From Rubrolithibacter danxiaensis (GTDB taxonomy: Bacteria > Bacteroidota > Bacteroidia > Sphingobacteriales > Sphingobacteriaceae), in assembly GCF_047272945.1 (NCBI RefSeq), contig NZ_JBKOPS010000002.1, forward strand, positions 389,618 to 453,617: DNA of 64,000 bases. The letters run 5' to 3'. The notes under the pieces were generated by a model, which saw nothing but the letters and a program-made list of their open reading frames with translations, made no database searches and was not told where the DNA came from. How positions within the stretch are numbered: position 1 is the stretch's first letter; each line of letters starts with the position of its first letter. This document shows, piece after piece, positions 9,005-18,594 of this stretch. The translations under genes and the position numbers were made by a program.

Positions 9005-10798
9005 ATTAAAATGCTCTGTTAAAGCCTTTGCTTGTTTTGTATTTATTATTTTCCGTAATTCTTCTGCAGGAGCCTCTTTTATTTTCTTTACAGATTTAAA
9101 ATGCTGCAATAGCTTTTCTGCAGAATTCTTACCTATTCCCGGAACGTTTTCAAGCTCTGTAACCAAAGTTCCCTTATTTCTTTTCTTCCGGTGAAAAGTA
9201 ATGCCAAAACGATGAGCCTCGTCGCGGAGCTGCTGTATGATTTTAAGCGATTCTGATTTCTTATCCAGGTACAGCGGGTATTGGTCGCCCGGATAAAAAA
9301 TTTCTTCCAGTCGTTTTGCTATGCCTATTACCGCGACCTGGCTTTCAATTCCCAGCAGTTTCAGGCTTTTCATAGCTGCAGAAAGTTGCCCTTTTCCGCC
9401 GTCAATTACAATAAGCTGCGGTAAGGATTCACCTTCTTCAAGCAGGCGCCGGTAACGCCGGTAAACAGCTTCTTCCATCGTCGCAAAGTCGTTCGGGCCT
9501 TCCACTGTTTTAACATTAAAATGCCGGTAATCTTTTTTTGAAGGGCGGGTATCTTTAAAAACCACGATGGCGGAAACCGGGTATTTTCCCTGAAAATTTG
9601 AATTATCGAAACATTCAATATGTCGTGGCAACTGGTTTAGGCGCAGGTCTTTCATCATTTGTTTTAACAAACGTTCGGTTCTTACCTCCGGGTTCAGCTT
9701 TTCGTATTGTTCTAATTTATCCCTTTTAAAGAAGGTAACGTTCTTCTGTGACAAATCCAGCAGGTTTTTCTTCTCACCTAATTTAGGAACTGTAAAACGG
9801 AGAGAAGAATCTTCTAATTCCAATTCGAAAGGTACAATGATCTCCTTAGCATGACTGTTAAACCGGGTTCTGAATTCAGAAATAGCGAAGCTCAATAATT
9901 CTTCATCACTCTCATCCAGCTTCTTCTTTAATTCTAAAGTTTGGGTTTGGATTACCGTGCCATTCATCACTTTAAGGAAATTGACAAAGGCATGTTTTTC
10001 ATCAGAAGCAATACTGAATACATCCACATCTGTAATAGAAGAATTTACAATAGTAGATTTGCTTTGGTAACGTTCAAGCAGGTCGAATTGTCGTTTAAGG
10101 CGATGGGCAAGCTCAAAGTTTAGATCTGTTGCAGCCTTATACAGTTCACTTTTAAGTTTTCTGATTACTGAGCCGATCTTTCCGTTCAGAATATCTTTAA
10201 TATCCTCTATTTTAGCATTGTACTCTTCTTCGCTTTCAAATGCCTGGCAGGGGCCTTTGCAGTTACCTATCTGGTATTCGAGGCACACTTTGAATTTTCC
10301 TGCCGCAATATTTTCCGGCGAAAGCGGAAGGTTGCAGGTTCTGAGGGGATAAATTTCTTTAACGAGGTCAATTATTGTATGCATCATACTTACTGAAGCA
10401 TAAGGGCCAAAATATTTTGATCCGTCTTTAATAATTTTCCTTGTCCAGTAGATTCTGGGAAACCGTTCATTTTTGATGACAATCCAGGGATAGGTTTTGT
10501 CATCCTTTAACATAATATTGTAGCGTGGCTGATGCTTTTTAATCAGGCTGTTCTCCAGCAGCCACGCATCAATTTCGGTATCTACAATGGTAAAAGTTAT
10601 CTTGTTTATTTTGCTAACCAGTGTCCTGGTTTTTGCGCTTACCTTATAATTGTCTTTATTAAAATAAGAAGAAACCCTGTTTTTAAGATTTTTTGCTTTG
10701 CCGATATAAATCAGCTCTCCGGTGACGTCCCAATACTGATATACTCCGGGTCTGGGTGGTATTTTTTTTAAAGCTTCCCTGTAATTAAACTCTTCCAT
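8984..10798 (-). CDS. uvrC: excinuclease ABC subunit C
   Basis: A 604-residue UvrC, which makes both incisions in nucleotide excision repair. Domains in order: N-terminal GIY-YIG nuclease (RPGVYQYW ... LIYIGKAKNLKNRVSSYF, about residues 16-47), a cysteine-containing region (CNLPLSPENI...CLEYQIGNCKGPC), the UvrB-binding UVR motif around residue 205-235, the RNase H-like second nuclease (ECFDNSNFQG near 395 and VIDGGKGQLSAA near 465), and C-terminal helix-hairpin-helix motifs (LENVPGIGKNSAEKLL). Full length. The only oddity is that its stop codon lies inside a terminator loop. Confidence 0.97.
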   Translation of the reverse strand: MEEFNYREALKKIPPRPGVYQYWDVTGELIYIGKAKNLKNRVSSYFNKDNYKVSAKTRTLVSKINKITFTIVDTEIDAWLLENSLIKKHQPRYNIMLKDDKTYPWIVIKNERFPRIYWTRKIIKDGSKYFGPYASVSMMHTIIDLVKEIYPLRTCNLPLSPENIAAGKFKVCLEYQIGNCKGPCQAFESEEEYNAKIEDIKDILNGKIGSVIRKLKSELYKAATDLNFELAHRLKRQFDLLERYQSKSTIVNSSITDVDVFSIASDEKHAFVNFLKVMNGTVIQTQTLELKKKLDESDEELLSFAISEFRTRFNSHAKEIIVPFELELEDSSLRFTVPKLGEKKNLLDLSQKNVTFFKRDKLEQYEKLNPEVRTERLLKQMMKDLRLNQLPRHIECFDNSNFQGKYPVSAIVVFKDTRPSKKDYRHFNVKTVEGPNDFATMEEAVYRRYRRLLEEGESLPQLIVIDGGKGQLSAAMKSLKLLGIESQVAVIGIAKRLEEIFYPGDQYPLYLDKKSESLKIIQQLRDEAHRFGITFHRKKRNKGTLVTELENVPGIGKNSAEKLLQHFKSVKKIKEAPAEELRKIINTKQAKALTEHFNKTTNPG

Positions 10799-10824
10799 TG
10801 CTCACTGAAGCTGCTTGCTTTTTC

Positions 10825-13092
10825 CTAAAACTTTATATTATCATTCAATTTATCAGCAGTATTTACCGAAGGTTTAGCTATCGAATCGGGACGGGCAGCA
10901 TCTGCCGAGTAAGCATCACAATCTAACGTAATATTAACCCCCCCTCTTGGTGGTTCAAAATCGCCTTTAGGAACTTTAAGCGTCGCATCAGCATACACCT
11001 TTTTCATGTACAGAGCAAAAACCGGTAAGGCGGCATTAGCTCCTTCTCCGTTATTGGTTGCAGAGAAGTGAATAGCCCTGTCTTCGCAACCGGTCCAGAC
11101 GCCTGTAACCAGTTTGGGAGTAATCCCGATAAACCATCCGTCAGAATTGTTCTGTGTAGTGCCTGTTTTTCCGCCAATGGGGTTGGTAAAGTGGTATTTG
11201 TACCGCAGGCGGACTCCTGTTCCCTGATTAACAACAGCCTTCAGCATATCTGTCATTACATAAGCAGTTTGTTCATCCAGGGCTACAACTACTTTTGGCT
11301 TATGTTCATACAGCAGATTGCCGTTTTTATCTTCTATCCGTGTAAGATAAATGGGTTCAGTCCACACTCCATGATTCACAAAAGCCGAATAGGCGCCTAC
11401 CATGTCATACAATGAAGCATCAAACACGCCAAGACAAATGGATGGATATGCCGGGACATCACTTGTAATTCCCATCTTTTTTATGAGAGTTGCAACGGCC
11501 GTGGCGCCTACCTGCTTCATCATATAGGCGGTGACGAAATTCTGAGAGTTAGCAAGTGCTTTTTTTAAGGTTAAATAACCTGGAATTGGTTTGTAAGCCC
11601 GCGGGCACCAGCCGTCAATACAAACCGGTTCATTTGGTACCTGGTAGCAGGGTGAGTACGCATTGTTTCCGATGGCTACAGCGTAGGTAAATGGCTTTGC
11701 TGTTGACCCAACCTGGCGGGTTCCCATTTTTACCTGGTCATATTTAAAATATTCGAAGTCATTTCCGCCAACCCACGCTTTTACATAACCGGTTTGAGGA
11801 TCCATTGACATCATGGCATTGCGAAGCATTAATTTATAGTACTTGATCGAATCAAGTGGCCGCATGGTCGTATCAATATCACCTTTCCAGCTGAAAACAG
11901 TCATCTTAACAGGTGTTCTGAAATTTTTCCAGATGTCGTCGTTTGACAATCCCTGAGTCTGAAGTTCCTTGTAGCGGTCAGAACGTTTCATCCCCTGCAC
12001 CAGCAGGTTCATCATATCTTTTCCTTTAAACGGATCGCGTCCACCCCATTGCCGGTTAAATTGCCGTTGCAGTTCTTTAAGATACTGTTGCTGAGCTTCC
12101 TCCGCATAACCTTGCATTTTAGAATTTATAGTGGTGTAGATTTTTAAGCCATCACGGTCCAGATCATACGGTGTTCCGTCTGCCTTGGTAATGGATTGAT
12201 CAGCAAAGATCTTCTGGATATCTTTTTTAAGCACTGCTCTAAAATAAGCTGCAGAGCCTTCATTGAAATTTGCGGGATGGAAAGACAAATTAAGTCCCTG
12301 ACCCTGAAATTCCTCTGTTTCAGATTCACTGAGGTAACCCGCTTTTTCCATGTTAGCTAAAACCTGGTTCCTTCTTTTAATAGCTCTTTCTGGGTTTCTT
12401 ATAGGTGAGTAATAGGACGGTCCTTTCAGCATTCCGATTAAAAGTGCAGCCTGCGGAGGTGTAAGTTTTGCCGGTGTCGTATTAAAGTAAGTTTGGGCCG
12501 CGGCTTTAATTCCGAAGCTGTTATAAGCGCCAAAATCAACTGTATTTAAATACATGGTAATGATTTCCTCTTTGGTATAATAGCGCTCAAGTCTCACAGC
12601 CGTTATCCATTCCTGAAATTTTTGAATGGTTCTTTTAAAAGGATTCTGAGCCCGCTCGTGCCCTGCAAACAAGTTCAGTGCAAGCTGCTGTGTAATGGTA
12701 CTCGCTCCCTGTTTTTTACCCTGCAAAATATAAAAAAGAATGGTAAAAGTTCTTTTGAAATCTATACCCGAATGGCTGTAAAAACGAATATCTTCTGTAG
12801 CTATTAAGGCATTAAGGACGTTGGGTGATAGTTGATTGTAATTGACATTGGAACGGTTTTGTACAAAATATTTACCAAGTACCACCTCATCTTCAGATAT
12901 AATTTCGGAAGCCAGATTGCTTTTAGGATTTTCAAGGCTACGGAAGGAAGGGATTTTTCCGAACAACCCTAACCCGATACTGAAAATTAATATGATAACA
13001 AAAGCAACTAATCCTATTATTATTTTCCAAAACCTGATCGTATATTGTGTTATTTCCTGTTGAGTTAACTTTTTTGTATTCGTTTTCTGCAT
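10825..13092 (-). CDS. class A penicillin-binding protein (PBP1A-type)
   Basis: A 755-residue bifunctional peptidoglycan synthase. A single membrane helix lies at about residues 22-45. The GT51 glycosyltransferase follows, with catalytic Glu100 in ATEDIRFYSHSGID and the GASTITQQLALNLF motif; the transpeptidase domain has the active-site STAK (in RQVGSTAKPFTY), SQN (LANSQNFVTAY) and KTGTT motifs. It polymerises lipid II and cross-links peptides at the periplasmic face. It follows the PorW gene by only 2 bp, so the two are probably co-transcribed, linking cell-wall synthesis with an envelope-spanning secretion apparatus. The exact paralogue (mrcA/ponA) cannot be decided. Confidence 0.93.
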   Translation of the reverse strand: MQKTNTKKLTQQEITQYTIRFWKIIIGLVAFVIILIFSIGLGLFGKIPSFRSLENPKSNLASEIISEDEVVLGKYFVQNRSNVNYNQLSPNVLNALIATEDIRFYSHSGIDFKRTFTILFYILQGKKQGASTITQQLALNLFAGHERAQNPFKRTIQKFQEWITAVRLERYYTKEEIITMYLNTVDFGAYNSFGIKAAAQTYFNTTPAKLTPPQAALLIGMLKGPSYYSPIRNPERAIKRRNQVLANMEKAGYLSESETEEFQGQGLNLSFHPANFNEGSAAYFRAVLKKDIQKIFADQSITKADGTPYDLDRDGLKIYTTINSKMQGYAEEAQQQYLKELQRQFNRQWGGRDPFKGKDMMNLLVQGMKRSDRYKELQTQGLSNDDIWKNFRTPVKMTVFSWKGDIDTTMRPLDSIKYYKLMLRNAMMSMDPQTGYVKAWVGGNDFEYFKYDQVKMGTRQVGSTAKPFTYAVAIGNNAYSPCYQVPNEPVCIDGWCPRAYKPIPGYLTLKKALANSQNFVTAYMMKQVGATAVATLIKKMGITSDVPAYPSICLGVFDASLYDMVGAYSAFVNHGVWTEPIYLTRIEDKNGNLLYEHKPKVVVALDEQTAYVMTDMLKAVVNQGTGVRLRYKYHFTNPIGGKTGTTQNNSDGWFIGITPKLVTGVWTGCEDRAIHFSATNNGEGANAALPVFALYMKKVYADATLKVPKGDFEPPRGGVNITLDCDAYSADAARPDSIAKPSVNTADKLNDNIKF

Positions 13093-13094
13093 GT

Positions 13095-15791
13095 TTAATT
13101 GTTGTTCTTGTAGAATTCTGAATAAGAATCAATAATTTTTCTATCCTTTAATTTATCCAGCCCTTCTTTTGTAATTACAAAAGTATTGTATTTATTGCCC
13201 GGAATTTTCATGATGGCAGGTAATGCCGCATTTATCTTTTTTTCGTAGCTCGTTGCTGCTTCCCGGCTTTCAAATACTCCTACAAATATGAGCTGATTTT
13301 CGTTATTTACCTCTTTTAGCTGATGTTTAATTCCCGCTCCTGTGTAATTGCTGCGATTAAACTGGCCGATACCAAAACGGCTGGAACTTAAATTTATGCC
13401 AGGCTCAGTAATATTTATTACATAATAATAAGAGGCAGAATCAGGAAGGCTGAATTCGGTTGGATAGGAATTTTTAACTGCTTCCGGTTCCTTGTTAGTT
13501 TCCTGCGATTCTTGTTGAGCACTTTCTTCATTCTTACTGGCAGTTTTTGGGGTTGGATTGGTTACAACGGCATTGACAACAGGTTCAGCCGATTCGTCTG
13601 CAAGATCAAAGTCAGGGTCAGAGTCAATAAGTGCAACACTCCCTGTATTCAGTTTTTCGCGGTTCAGTTCAATAAACCGCAATTGTTCTTTTACCAGTGG
13701 AGTAACCAGGCTATCGGCAGGGAAATCAGTTACAATGTTTTTTAGCAACAATTCAAATGAATTGAGATTTTGTGTATGCCCAACAGAAAGGGCATTCAGG
13801 TAAGCCAGCTGAGCTGATAAAGTATTAGGCCCAAAGGTAGCTTCAATTGCCCTGATTTTTTGAGTAGCTTTTAAATAATCTTTCTCCGAATACAAATCAT
13901 ACGCTTCATTGTAAGCTTTATTTAGCGCATTGGTTGTAGTATCAGTTGTTAAATTATAATCCGGGTTAATAATGATTTTAGCAAAAGCAGATTCCGGATA
14001 GTTTTTTATAAGATAGTTTTTATGCTCTTCGGAAACCGTCGGATCAATATCCGCATACAATCGGTACAGATTATAATGAACAGCCAGTTGGTAGGGGTTT
14101 ACCGGGAACCGGTCTAAAAGCTCTTCGTAAGTTTTTATTGCTTCTCTGGTATCTTTTAGTTCATCTTTATAGAAATTAGCGATCTCGTAATAGGCATCAA
14201 TTATTTTATTGTTCGACTGTTCAAGTTGTGTTCCTGTTAAGGGAACCTGGTCCAGCAGATCTTTAATGGAACCTAATGTAACATCCGGGGCAGAATCAGA
14301 TGCATTTACGGTATCCGGATTATCAAGTGCCATGGCTGTTACTTCGGCTGCTGATTTTGTACTTCTTCGCCAGTTATCTTCCAGCTTCCTGTTGCCCCAT
14401 CTTTTTTTAAAGTCAATGAAGCCCTGTTTTAAAGCGATTGAATTATTGAAATAAAATTTTCCTTCTTTAAATGTGTCATCTTTTTCAGTTGTCTGAAGAT
14501 TTTCGCCCAGCACTTTTTGTGTTTGTTCCCTTACCATTGCTCCAATACGGTCTGCTCGTTCAGTTTCGGGGAGCCGGGCAACGTTTTGTAATTCAGTTTC
14601 AAGGCTGATGGTTTTTAATCTTTCGGCCAGATATTCCAGGTTATCCCTTTTACGGTTGATGAATTGATAATCAGGGTAGGAATCAGGAAGTGTAATTAAA
14701 GTACTATCGTAATATGCTTTGGCTTCCTGGTAGTTAGCCAGCCTGAAATTAAGATCAGCAAGTTTTAAATAAGCCAGCCCTTTCTGGTTTGAATTTTTTG
14801 AACTGGAACTGATGGCTTTATTGTAATTTTCTACCGCGTCTTTAACCTCGCCCTTGTTTTCATAAATGCTTGCTATCCGGTAATAAATCTGGTCTATAAA
14901 CTCTTTGTTTTTATCATCTCTGATAAGGGATTTTAAACGGTCAGTCCGGGTTACATCTTTTCCTCCCAACTCATCTTCAATCTGGATACGGTTCAAATTT
15001 GCATTGAATGCCATTTCAAATGGGGCATTGCTTTTAGTAACGGCCCTGTAATTTTCGTAAGCTTCTTTGGTTTGCCCGTTACGTTCCTGCAGCTGGGCAA
15101 GAATAAAGGTCCAGCGGTTTTTTTCCTGCTTGTTTTTTATAATTTTTAAAGCTTTTTTAAGGTTTTCTGCTGCCGCAGGATAATTTTGCGTTTCAATAAA
15201 ATATTGTGCAGTAGCTGCATATACTTCGGCTGACGTTTTTTTATCTGTGCGGATGTATTTTGCTGCTGTATCTAAAGCGGTTTTTGCTTCTTCATAATTA
15301 TTAAGCAGCATCAGTGCCCGTGCCTTTAATGCCAGGGAAGCTTGTTTTAGTTGCAGTTCTTTAGGATAAGTTTTGTAAATGTAAGTAAGAAATTCAGTTG
15401 CATTAAAGAAATTTGCTTTCCAGTAATTTGCGGTAGCAATTAAAAAGTAGGCATCGTCAACGTAATTACTCAGGTTCTTTTCGTTTACAATAACGTTTGC
15501 TTTGTTAATTACAGAATCAAGAATAGTATATTCTGACTTAGCGGAATTAAGAGAGGGTTCTTTATAAACCGATAAGATCTGTGAATAATCATCGAAGTAC
15601 GCTTCCTTTATGTTTTCCTCGCTTTGCTCCAGTAAAATACGCGAATTATAAATGATATTATAACGGGCAGTAAGGTTTTGCATTCCTCTGCTGGCAACGG
15701 TATTTTTTTGCGAACTGCATCCTGCTGTTATAAAAAGGAAAGAATAACAAAAGTATAGTAAGTATTTTATTGCTAAGGAAGAGGATTTCAA
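13095..15791 (-). CDS. porW: type IX secretion TPR lipoprotein PorW/SprE
   Basis: An 898-residue protein with lipobox ITAGC (Cys25), then many tetratricopeptide repeats from about residue 100 to 680, a Pro/Glu/Ser-rich linker, and a C-terminal domain (SSSRFGIGQFNRSNY; VGVFESREAATSYEKK) that I associate with SprE/PorW. The N-terminal block MQNLTARYNIIYN also fits. In Flavobacterium and Porphyromonas this lipoprotein links the trans-membrane motor to the outer-membrane translocon. The start is a TTG at 15791; no ATG precedes the signal peptide. It is the first gene of a pair with the penicillin-binding protein. Confidence 0.85.
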   Translation of the reverse strand: MKSSSLAIKYLLYFCYSFLFITAGCSSQKNTVASRGMQNLTARYNIIYNSRILLEQSEENIKEAYFDDYSQILSVYKEPSLNSAKSEYTILDSVINKANVIVNEKNLSNYVDDAYFLIATANYWKANFFNATEFLTYIYKTYPKELQLKQASLALKARALMLLNNYEEAKTALDTAAKYIRTDKKTSAEVYAATAQYFIETQNYPAAAENLKKALKIIKNKQEKNRWTFILAQLQERNGQTKEAYENYRAVTKSNAPFEMAFNANLNRIQIEDELGGKDVTRTDRLKSLIRDDKNKEFIDQIYYRIASIYENKGEVKDAVENYNKAISSSSKNSNQKGLAYLKLADLNFRLANYQEAKAYYDSTLITLPDSYPDYQFINRKRDNLEYLAERLKTISLETELQNVARLPETERADRIGAMVREQTQKVLGENLQTTEKDDTFKEGKFYFNNSIALKQGFIDFKKRWGNRKLEDNWRRSTKSAAEVTAMALDNPDTVNASDSAPDVTLGSIKDLLDQVPLTGTQLEQSNNKIIDAYYEIANFYKDELKDTREAIKTYEELLDRFPVNPYQLAVHYNLYRLYADIDPTVSEEHKNYLIKNYPESAFAKIIINPDYNLTTDTTTNALNKAYNEAYDLYSEKDYLKATQKIRAIEATFGPNTLSAQLAYLNALSVGHTQNLNSFELLLKNIVTDFPADSLVTPLVKEQLRFIELNREKLNTGSVALIDSDPDFDLADESAEPVVNAVVTNPTPKTASKNEESAQQESQETNKEPEAVKNSYPTEFSLPDSASYYYVINITEPGINLSSSRFGIGQFNRSNYTGAGIKHQLKEVNNENQLIFVGVFESREAATSYEKKINAALPAIMKIPGNKYNTFVITKEGLDKLKDRKIIDSYSEFYKNNN

Positions 15792-15935
15792 AGTAATTGA
15801 ATTTGACTTCTAAAATAACATATTATTGGCAAAAATATTTTATCTGATGTGATTTCCGACAAAGAAAGCACTATTTTTAATCGCGATGAATGTAAAATTA
15901 AAATGATTAAATTGCATTTTACATATTTGTACCAG

Positions 15936-16175
15936 ATGCCAGACGATAAAAATAAACCGGTTAAAAAAGGCGGTGGAGCCTTTAATAATTATATCCGATA
16001 TTCTGCCGCAGGTTTTCAAATGATTGTAATAATCGGAGTGTTCACGTTCATCGGATATAAAATAGATGAGAATCGTTCTTCTGAAACACCACTTTTTACC
16101 GCCGGATTTAGTCTGCTGGGCGTTTTTATTGCTCTATATCAGGTTATACGTTCAATTAGTAATAATAAATCTTGA
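15936..16175 (+). CDS. atpZ: AtpZ-like ATP synthase accessory membrane protein
   Basis: Start placed at the ATG at 15936; an upstream GTG at 15849 would add 29 unsupported residues. The 79-residue product (MPDDKNKPVKKGG...) has two membrane helices separated by the short loop IDENRSSETPL, as in AtpZ/AtpI-type proteins that precede Fo genes and help assemble the c-ring or supply Mg2+. A CATATTTG box, one mismatch from TAnnTTTG, ends 6 bp before the ATG. It begins the ATP synthase operon, divergent from porW. Confidence 0.8.
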   Translation: MPDDKNKPVKKGGGAFNNYIRYSAAGFQMIVIIGVFTFIGYKIDENRSSETPLFTAGFSLLGVFIALYQVIRSISNNKS

Positions 16176-16558
16176 CACAGAAGCGCTTTTTAATCCTTTT
16201 CCTCGCCTTAACCGCAATTGCCGGAATAGCAGCGTATTTGATCGATGCATTCCTGATTAATAATGTCCTCGTACCTAAGTTCTGGGTGCTTTTTGGCTTT
16301 ATAGCAATAATAACCCTGATTGTTTATATGGTAGCCTCTGTCGGGATAAAAAAGGGAGGAGAAATATCGGTTTATTCTGTTCTCGGCTCCATCGTAGTTA
16401 AATTACTTTTTTCGATGGCTTTTATACTGGTTTACCTGCTGAAATTCAGCGTAAATAGCGTTTATTTTATCGTCGAATTTTTTTCTTTATATTTCTTATT
16501 TACCGCCTTTGAAGTTTATTGTTTGTTGCGTAACTTGCGCCACCAAAATAAAACGTAA
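16172..16558 (+). CDS. AtpI-like four-helix membrane protein
   Basis: A 128-residue protein with four predicted membrane helices and almost no soluble part. It starts at a TTG that overlaps the atpZ stop codon (TTGA), a typical translational coupling, and ends 14 bp before atpB. Position and topology suggest the ATP synthase subunit I role (assembly of the c-ring), but sequence support is weak and this family diverges strongly. Function is inferred from context. Confidence 0.7.
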   Translation: MTQKRFLILFLALTAIAGIAAYLIDAFLINNVLVPKFWVLFGFIAIITLIVYMVASVGIKKGGEISVYSVLGSIVVKLLFSMAFILVYLLKFSVNSVYFIVEFFSLYFLFTAFEVYCLLRNLRHQNKT

Positions 16559-16572
16559 AAATCACGCAATAA

Positions 16573-17706
16573 ATGTTGTTTAGCCACATTTTAAATTCAA
16601 AAAAAATCACGATAAGTGCTGTTTTCGCTCTTTTTTTAGCGTTTTTTATTTTTAGCCCCGTTGTAAAAGCACAGTCTGAAAGTGCTGATACAACTTTTAC
16701 AAATCACGTAGAAACCGATGCGCAGATTCCCGGAGTTGAGCATGTGGAAAAAGAACACGGTGAAGAAAAATTTGATCCTACTGCAGTGATCATGGAGCAC
16801 ATTGCTGATTCTCACGACTGGCATATAGGAGGGCATACATCAATCCATCTTCCTGTTATTTTATATACTGATAAAGGAGTTGAGACTTTTTCTTCAGGCG
16901 AATTTAATCACGGAGAAACTGCTTATCAGGGGAAATACTACACGTATAAACTTATTGAGGATAAAATATTTGCAGTAAATGCTTCAGGAGAAGTTGATAA
17001 AGAAGCTTCATCCCGCATTTATGATTTCTCTATTACTAAAAACATTGCTGCTATTTGGATAGCCGTTATTTTATTGGTGCTGATTTTTACTTCTGTTGCT
17101 TCTGCATACAAAAAACGTGAGGGTAAGGCTCCTAAAGGGTTCCAGTCTTTAATTGAGCCGGTAATTATTTTTGTTCGCGATGATATTGCAAAACCCAATA
17201 TCGGTTATAAATATACCAAATTCATGCCCCTTTTATTAACCATTTTCTTCTTTATATGGATTAATAATTTGATGGGTTTGCTGCCGATTTTCCCGGGAGG
17301 TGCAAATGTTACCGGAAATATATTCATGACTTTTGTACTGGCCTTTTTTACCATGATGGTTACCAATCTGAATGGTAATAAATATTACTGGAAACATATT
17401 TTATTGCCGGATGTGCCGTGGTGGTTGTATCCGATCATGATTCCAGTTGAAATTATCGGGGTAATATCAAAGCCGTTTGCATTGATGATTCGTCTGTACG
17501 CCAATATTTCTGCAGGCCACATCATTGTGCTAAGTTTAATTTCCTTGATTTTTATTTTTAAATCACTGGCAATAGCTCCGGTATCAGTTGCATTTGTTTT
17601 GTTTATGGATGTGCTCGAATTGCTGGTTGCCTTTTTGCAGGCTTTTATTTTTACAATGCTAACAGCCCTGTTTATAGGAACGGCGGTAGAAGAGCATTCG
17701 CATTAA
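16573..17706 (+). CDS. atpB: ATP synthase Fo subunit a
   Basis: The proton channel subunit of the ATP synthase. It is 377 residues long because of an N-terminal extension typical of Bacteroidetes: a signal-like hydrophobic stretch, then a His/Glu-rich periplasmic segment up to about residue 155. The conserved a-subunit core follows, with the essential arginine in LMIRLYANISAGH and the C-terminal helices (LELLVAFLQAFIFTMLTALF). Located directly before atpE. Confidence 0.95.
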   Translation: MLFSHILNSKKITISAVFALFLAFFIFSPVVKAQSESADTTFTNHVETDAQIPGVEHVEKEHGEEKFDPTAVIMEHIADSHDWHIGGHTSIHLPVILYTDKGVETFSSGEFNHGETAYQGKYYTYKLIEDKIFAVNASGEVDKEASSRIYDFSITKNIAAIWIAVILLVLIFTSVASAYKKREGKAPKGFQSLIEPVIIFVRDDIAKPNIGYKYTKFMPLLLTIFFFIWINNLMGLLPIFPGGANVTGNIFMTFVLAFFTMMVTNLNGNKYYWKHILLPDVPWWLYPIMIPVEIIGVISKPFALMIRLYANISAGHIIVLSLISLIFIFKSLAIAPVSVAFVLFMDVLELLVAFLQAFIFTMLTALFIGTAVEEHSH

Positions 17707-17743
17707 ATTGAATTTTTTTGTTAACAAATAAATATATACAATT

Positions 17744-17962
17744 ATGGTAGGTTCAATTGCTGCAATTGGTGCAGGTTTAGCAGTTATCGGTGCAGGTATC
17801 GGTATCGGTCAGGTTGGTGGTAAAGCTATGGAAGGTATTGCCCGTCAACCAGAGGCTGCTTCAAAAATCCAGACTGCTATGATCATCGCAGCAGCCCTTG
17901 TAGAAGGTGTTGCTCTGTTTGGTGTGGTAGTTGCATTGTTAGGTAACAGTGTAGGAGCGTAA
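17744..17962 (+). CDS. atpE: ATP synthase Fo subunit c
   Basis: A 72-residue hairpin of two helices joined by the RQP loop (GIARQPEAA). The ion-binding carboxylate is Glu54 (ALVEGVALFG). The Gln and Ser ligands that mark sodium-type c-rings are absent (Ile two turns before Lys28, and Gly55 after the Glu), so proton coupling is predicted. A terminator-like hairpin lies between this gene and atpF. Confidence 0.96.
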   Translation: MVGSIAAIGAGLAVIGAGIGIGQVGGKAMEGIARQPEAASKIQTAMIIAAALVEGVALFGVVVALLGNSVGA

Positions 17963-17978
17963 TCCGACTTCGGTCTGT

Positions 17979-18025
17979 AAAGGCCGGAGAACTCAACGAT
18001 TGGTTGCTTTTTCCGGCCTTTTTTA
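17979..18025 (+). terminator. terminator/attenuator between atpE and atpF
   Basis: A 10-bp perfect stem (17979-17988 with 18012-18021, AAAGGCCGGA and its complement) with a 23-nt loop, followed by a run of T. Partial termination here would give more atpB/E message than atpF-H-A-G, which suits the many c subunits per enzyme. Confidence 0.7.
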
Positions 18026-18056
18026 AAAGCATTAAAACTTTATCCGATATAAAAAA

Positions 18057-18566
18057 ATGGGAGAATTATTCGAAGGCTTATTAAATCATCATCTTGGCTT
18101 TATTGTTTGGTCTGCAATTGCATTTCTACTTTTGCTGATTATGCTCAAAAGATTGGCCTGGAAACCAATACTTGGTGCAATTCATGAGCGTGAACGATCT
18201 ATCGAAAGTGCCCTGGAAGCTGCAAAAAGTGCAAAGGAAGAGATGGCTCGTTTAACAAGTGAAAATGAAGCTTTATTAAGAGAAGCACGTGCAGAACGTG
18301 ACCTGATCCTTAAAGAAGCAAAAACGCTGAAAGACCAGATTGTAAATGAAGCTAAAACGCAAGCTCAAACTGAGGGTGAAAAAATGATTGCAAAAGCGCA
18401 GCAGGAAATTGAAAACCAAAAAATTGCTGCTCTTGCGGAAGTAAAGAATCAGGTTTCAACGTTGTCTATTGATATTGCTGAGAAAATTTTACGCAAGCAA
18501 TTCGAAGATCAGTCTAAACAGCAGGCGCTTGTAAATGACCTTATAAACGAAGTGAAATTAAATTGA
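18057..18566 (+). CDS. atpF: ATP synthase Fo subunit b
   Basis: A 169-residue subunit with one N-terminal membrane helix (about residues 10-32), then the RLAWKPILGAIHERERSIESAL block and a long charged coiled coil (about 40-150), the peripheral stalk that holds F1 against rotation. Normal length and order in the operon. Confidence 0.95.
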   Translation: MGELFEGLLNHHLGFIVWSAIAFLLLLIMLKRLAWKPILGAIHERERSIESALEAAKSAKEEMARLTSENEALLREARAERDLILKEAKTLKDQIVNEAKTQAQTEGEKMIAKAQQEIENQKIAALAEVKNQVSTLSIDIAEKILRKQFEDQSKQQALVNDLINEVKLN

Positions 18567-18594
18567 TTGTTGCAATCAGAAATCGTAATTCAAA

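Noticed and set aside
13512..13803. Plus-strand frames opposite porW
   Set aside because: Two overlapping frames in different phases, antisense to a well-supported gene with no promoter.
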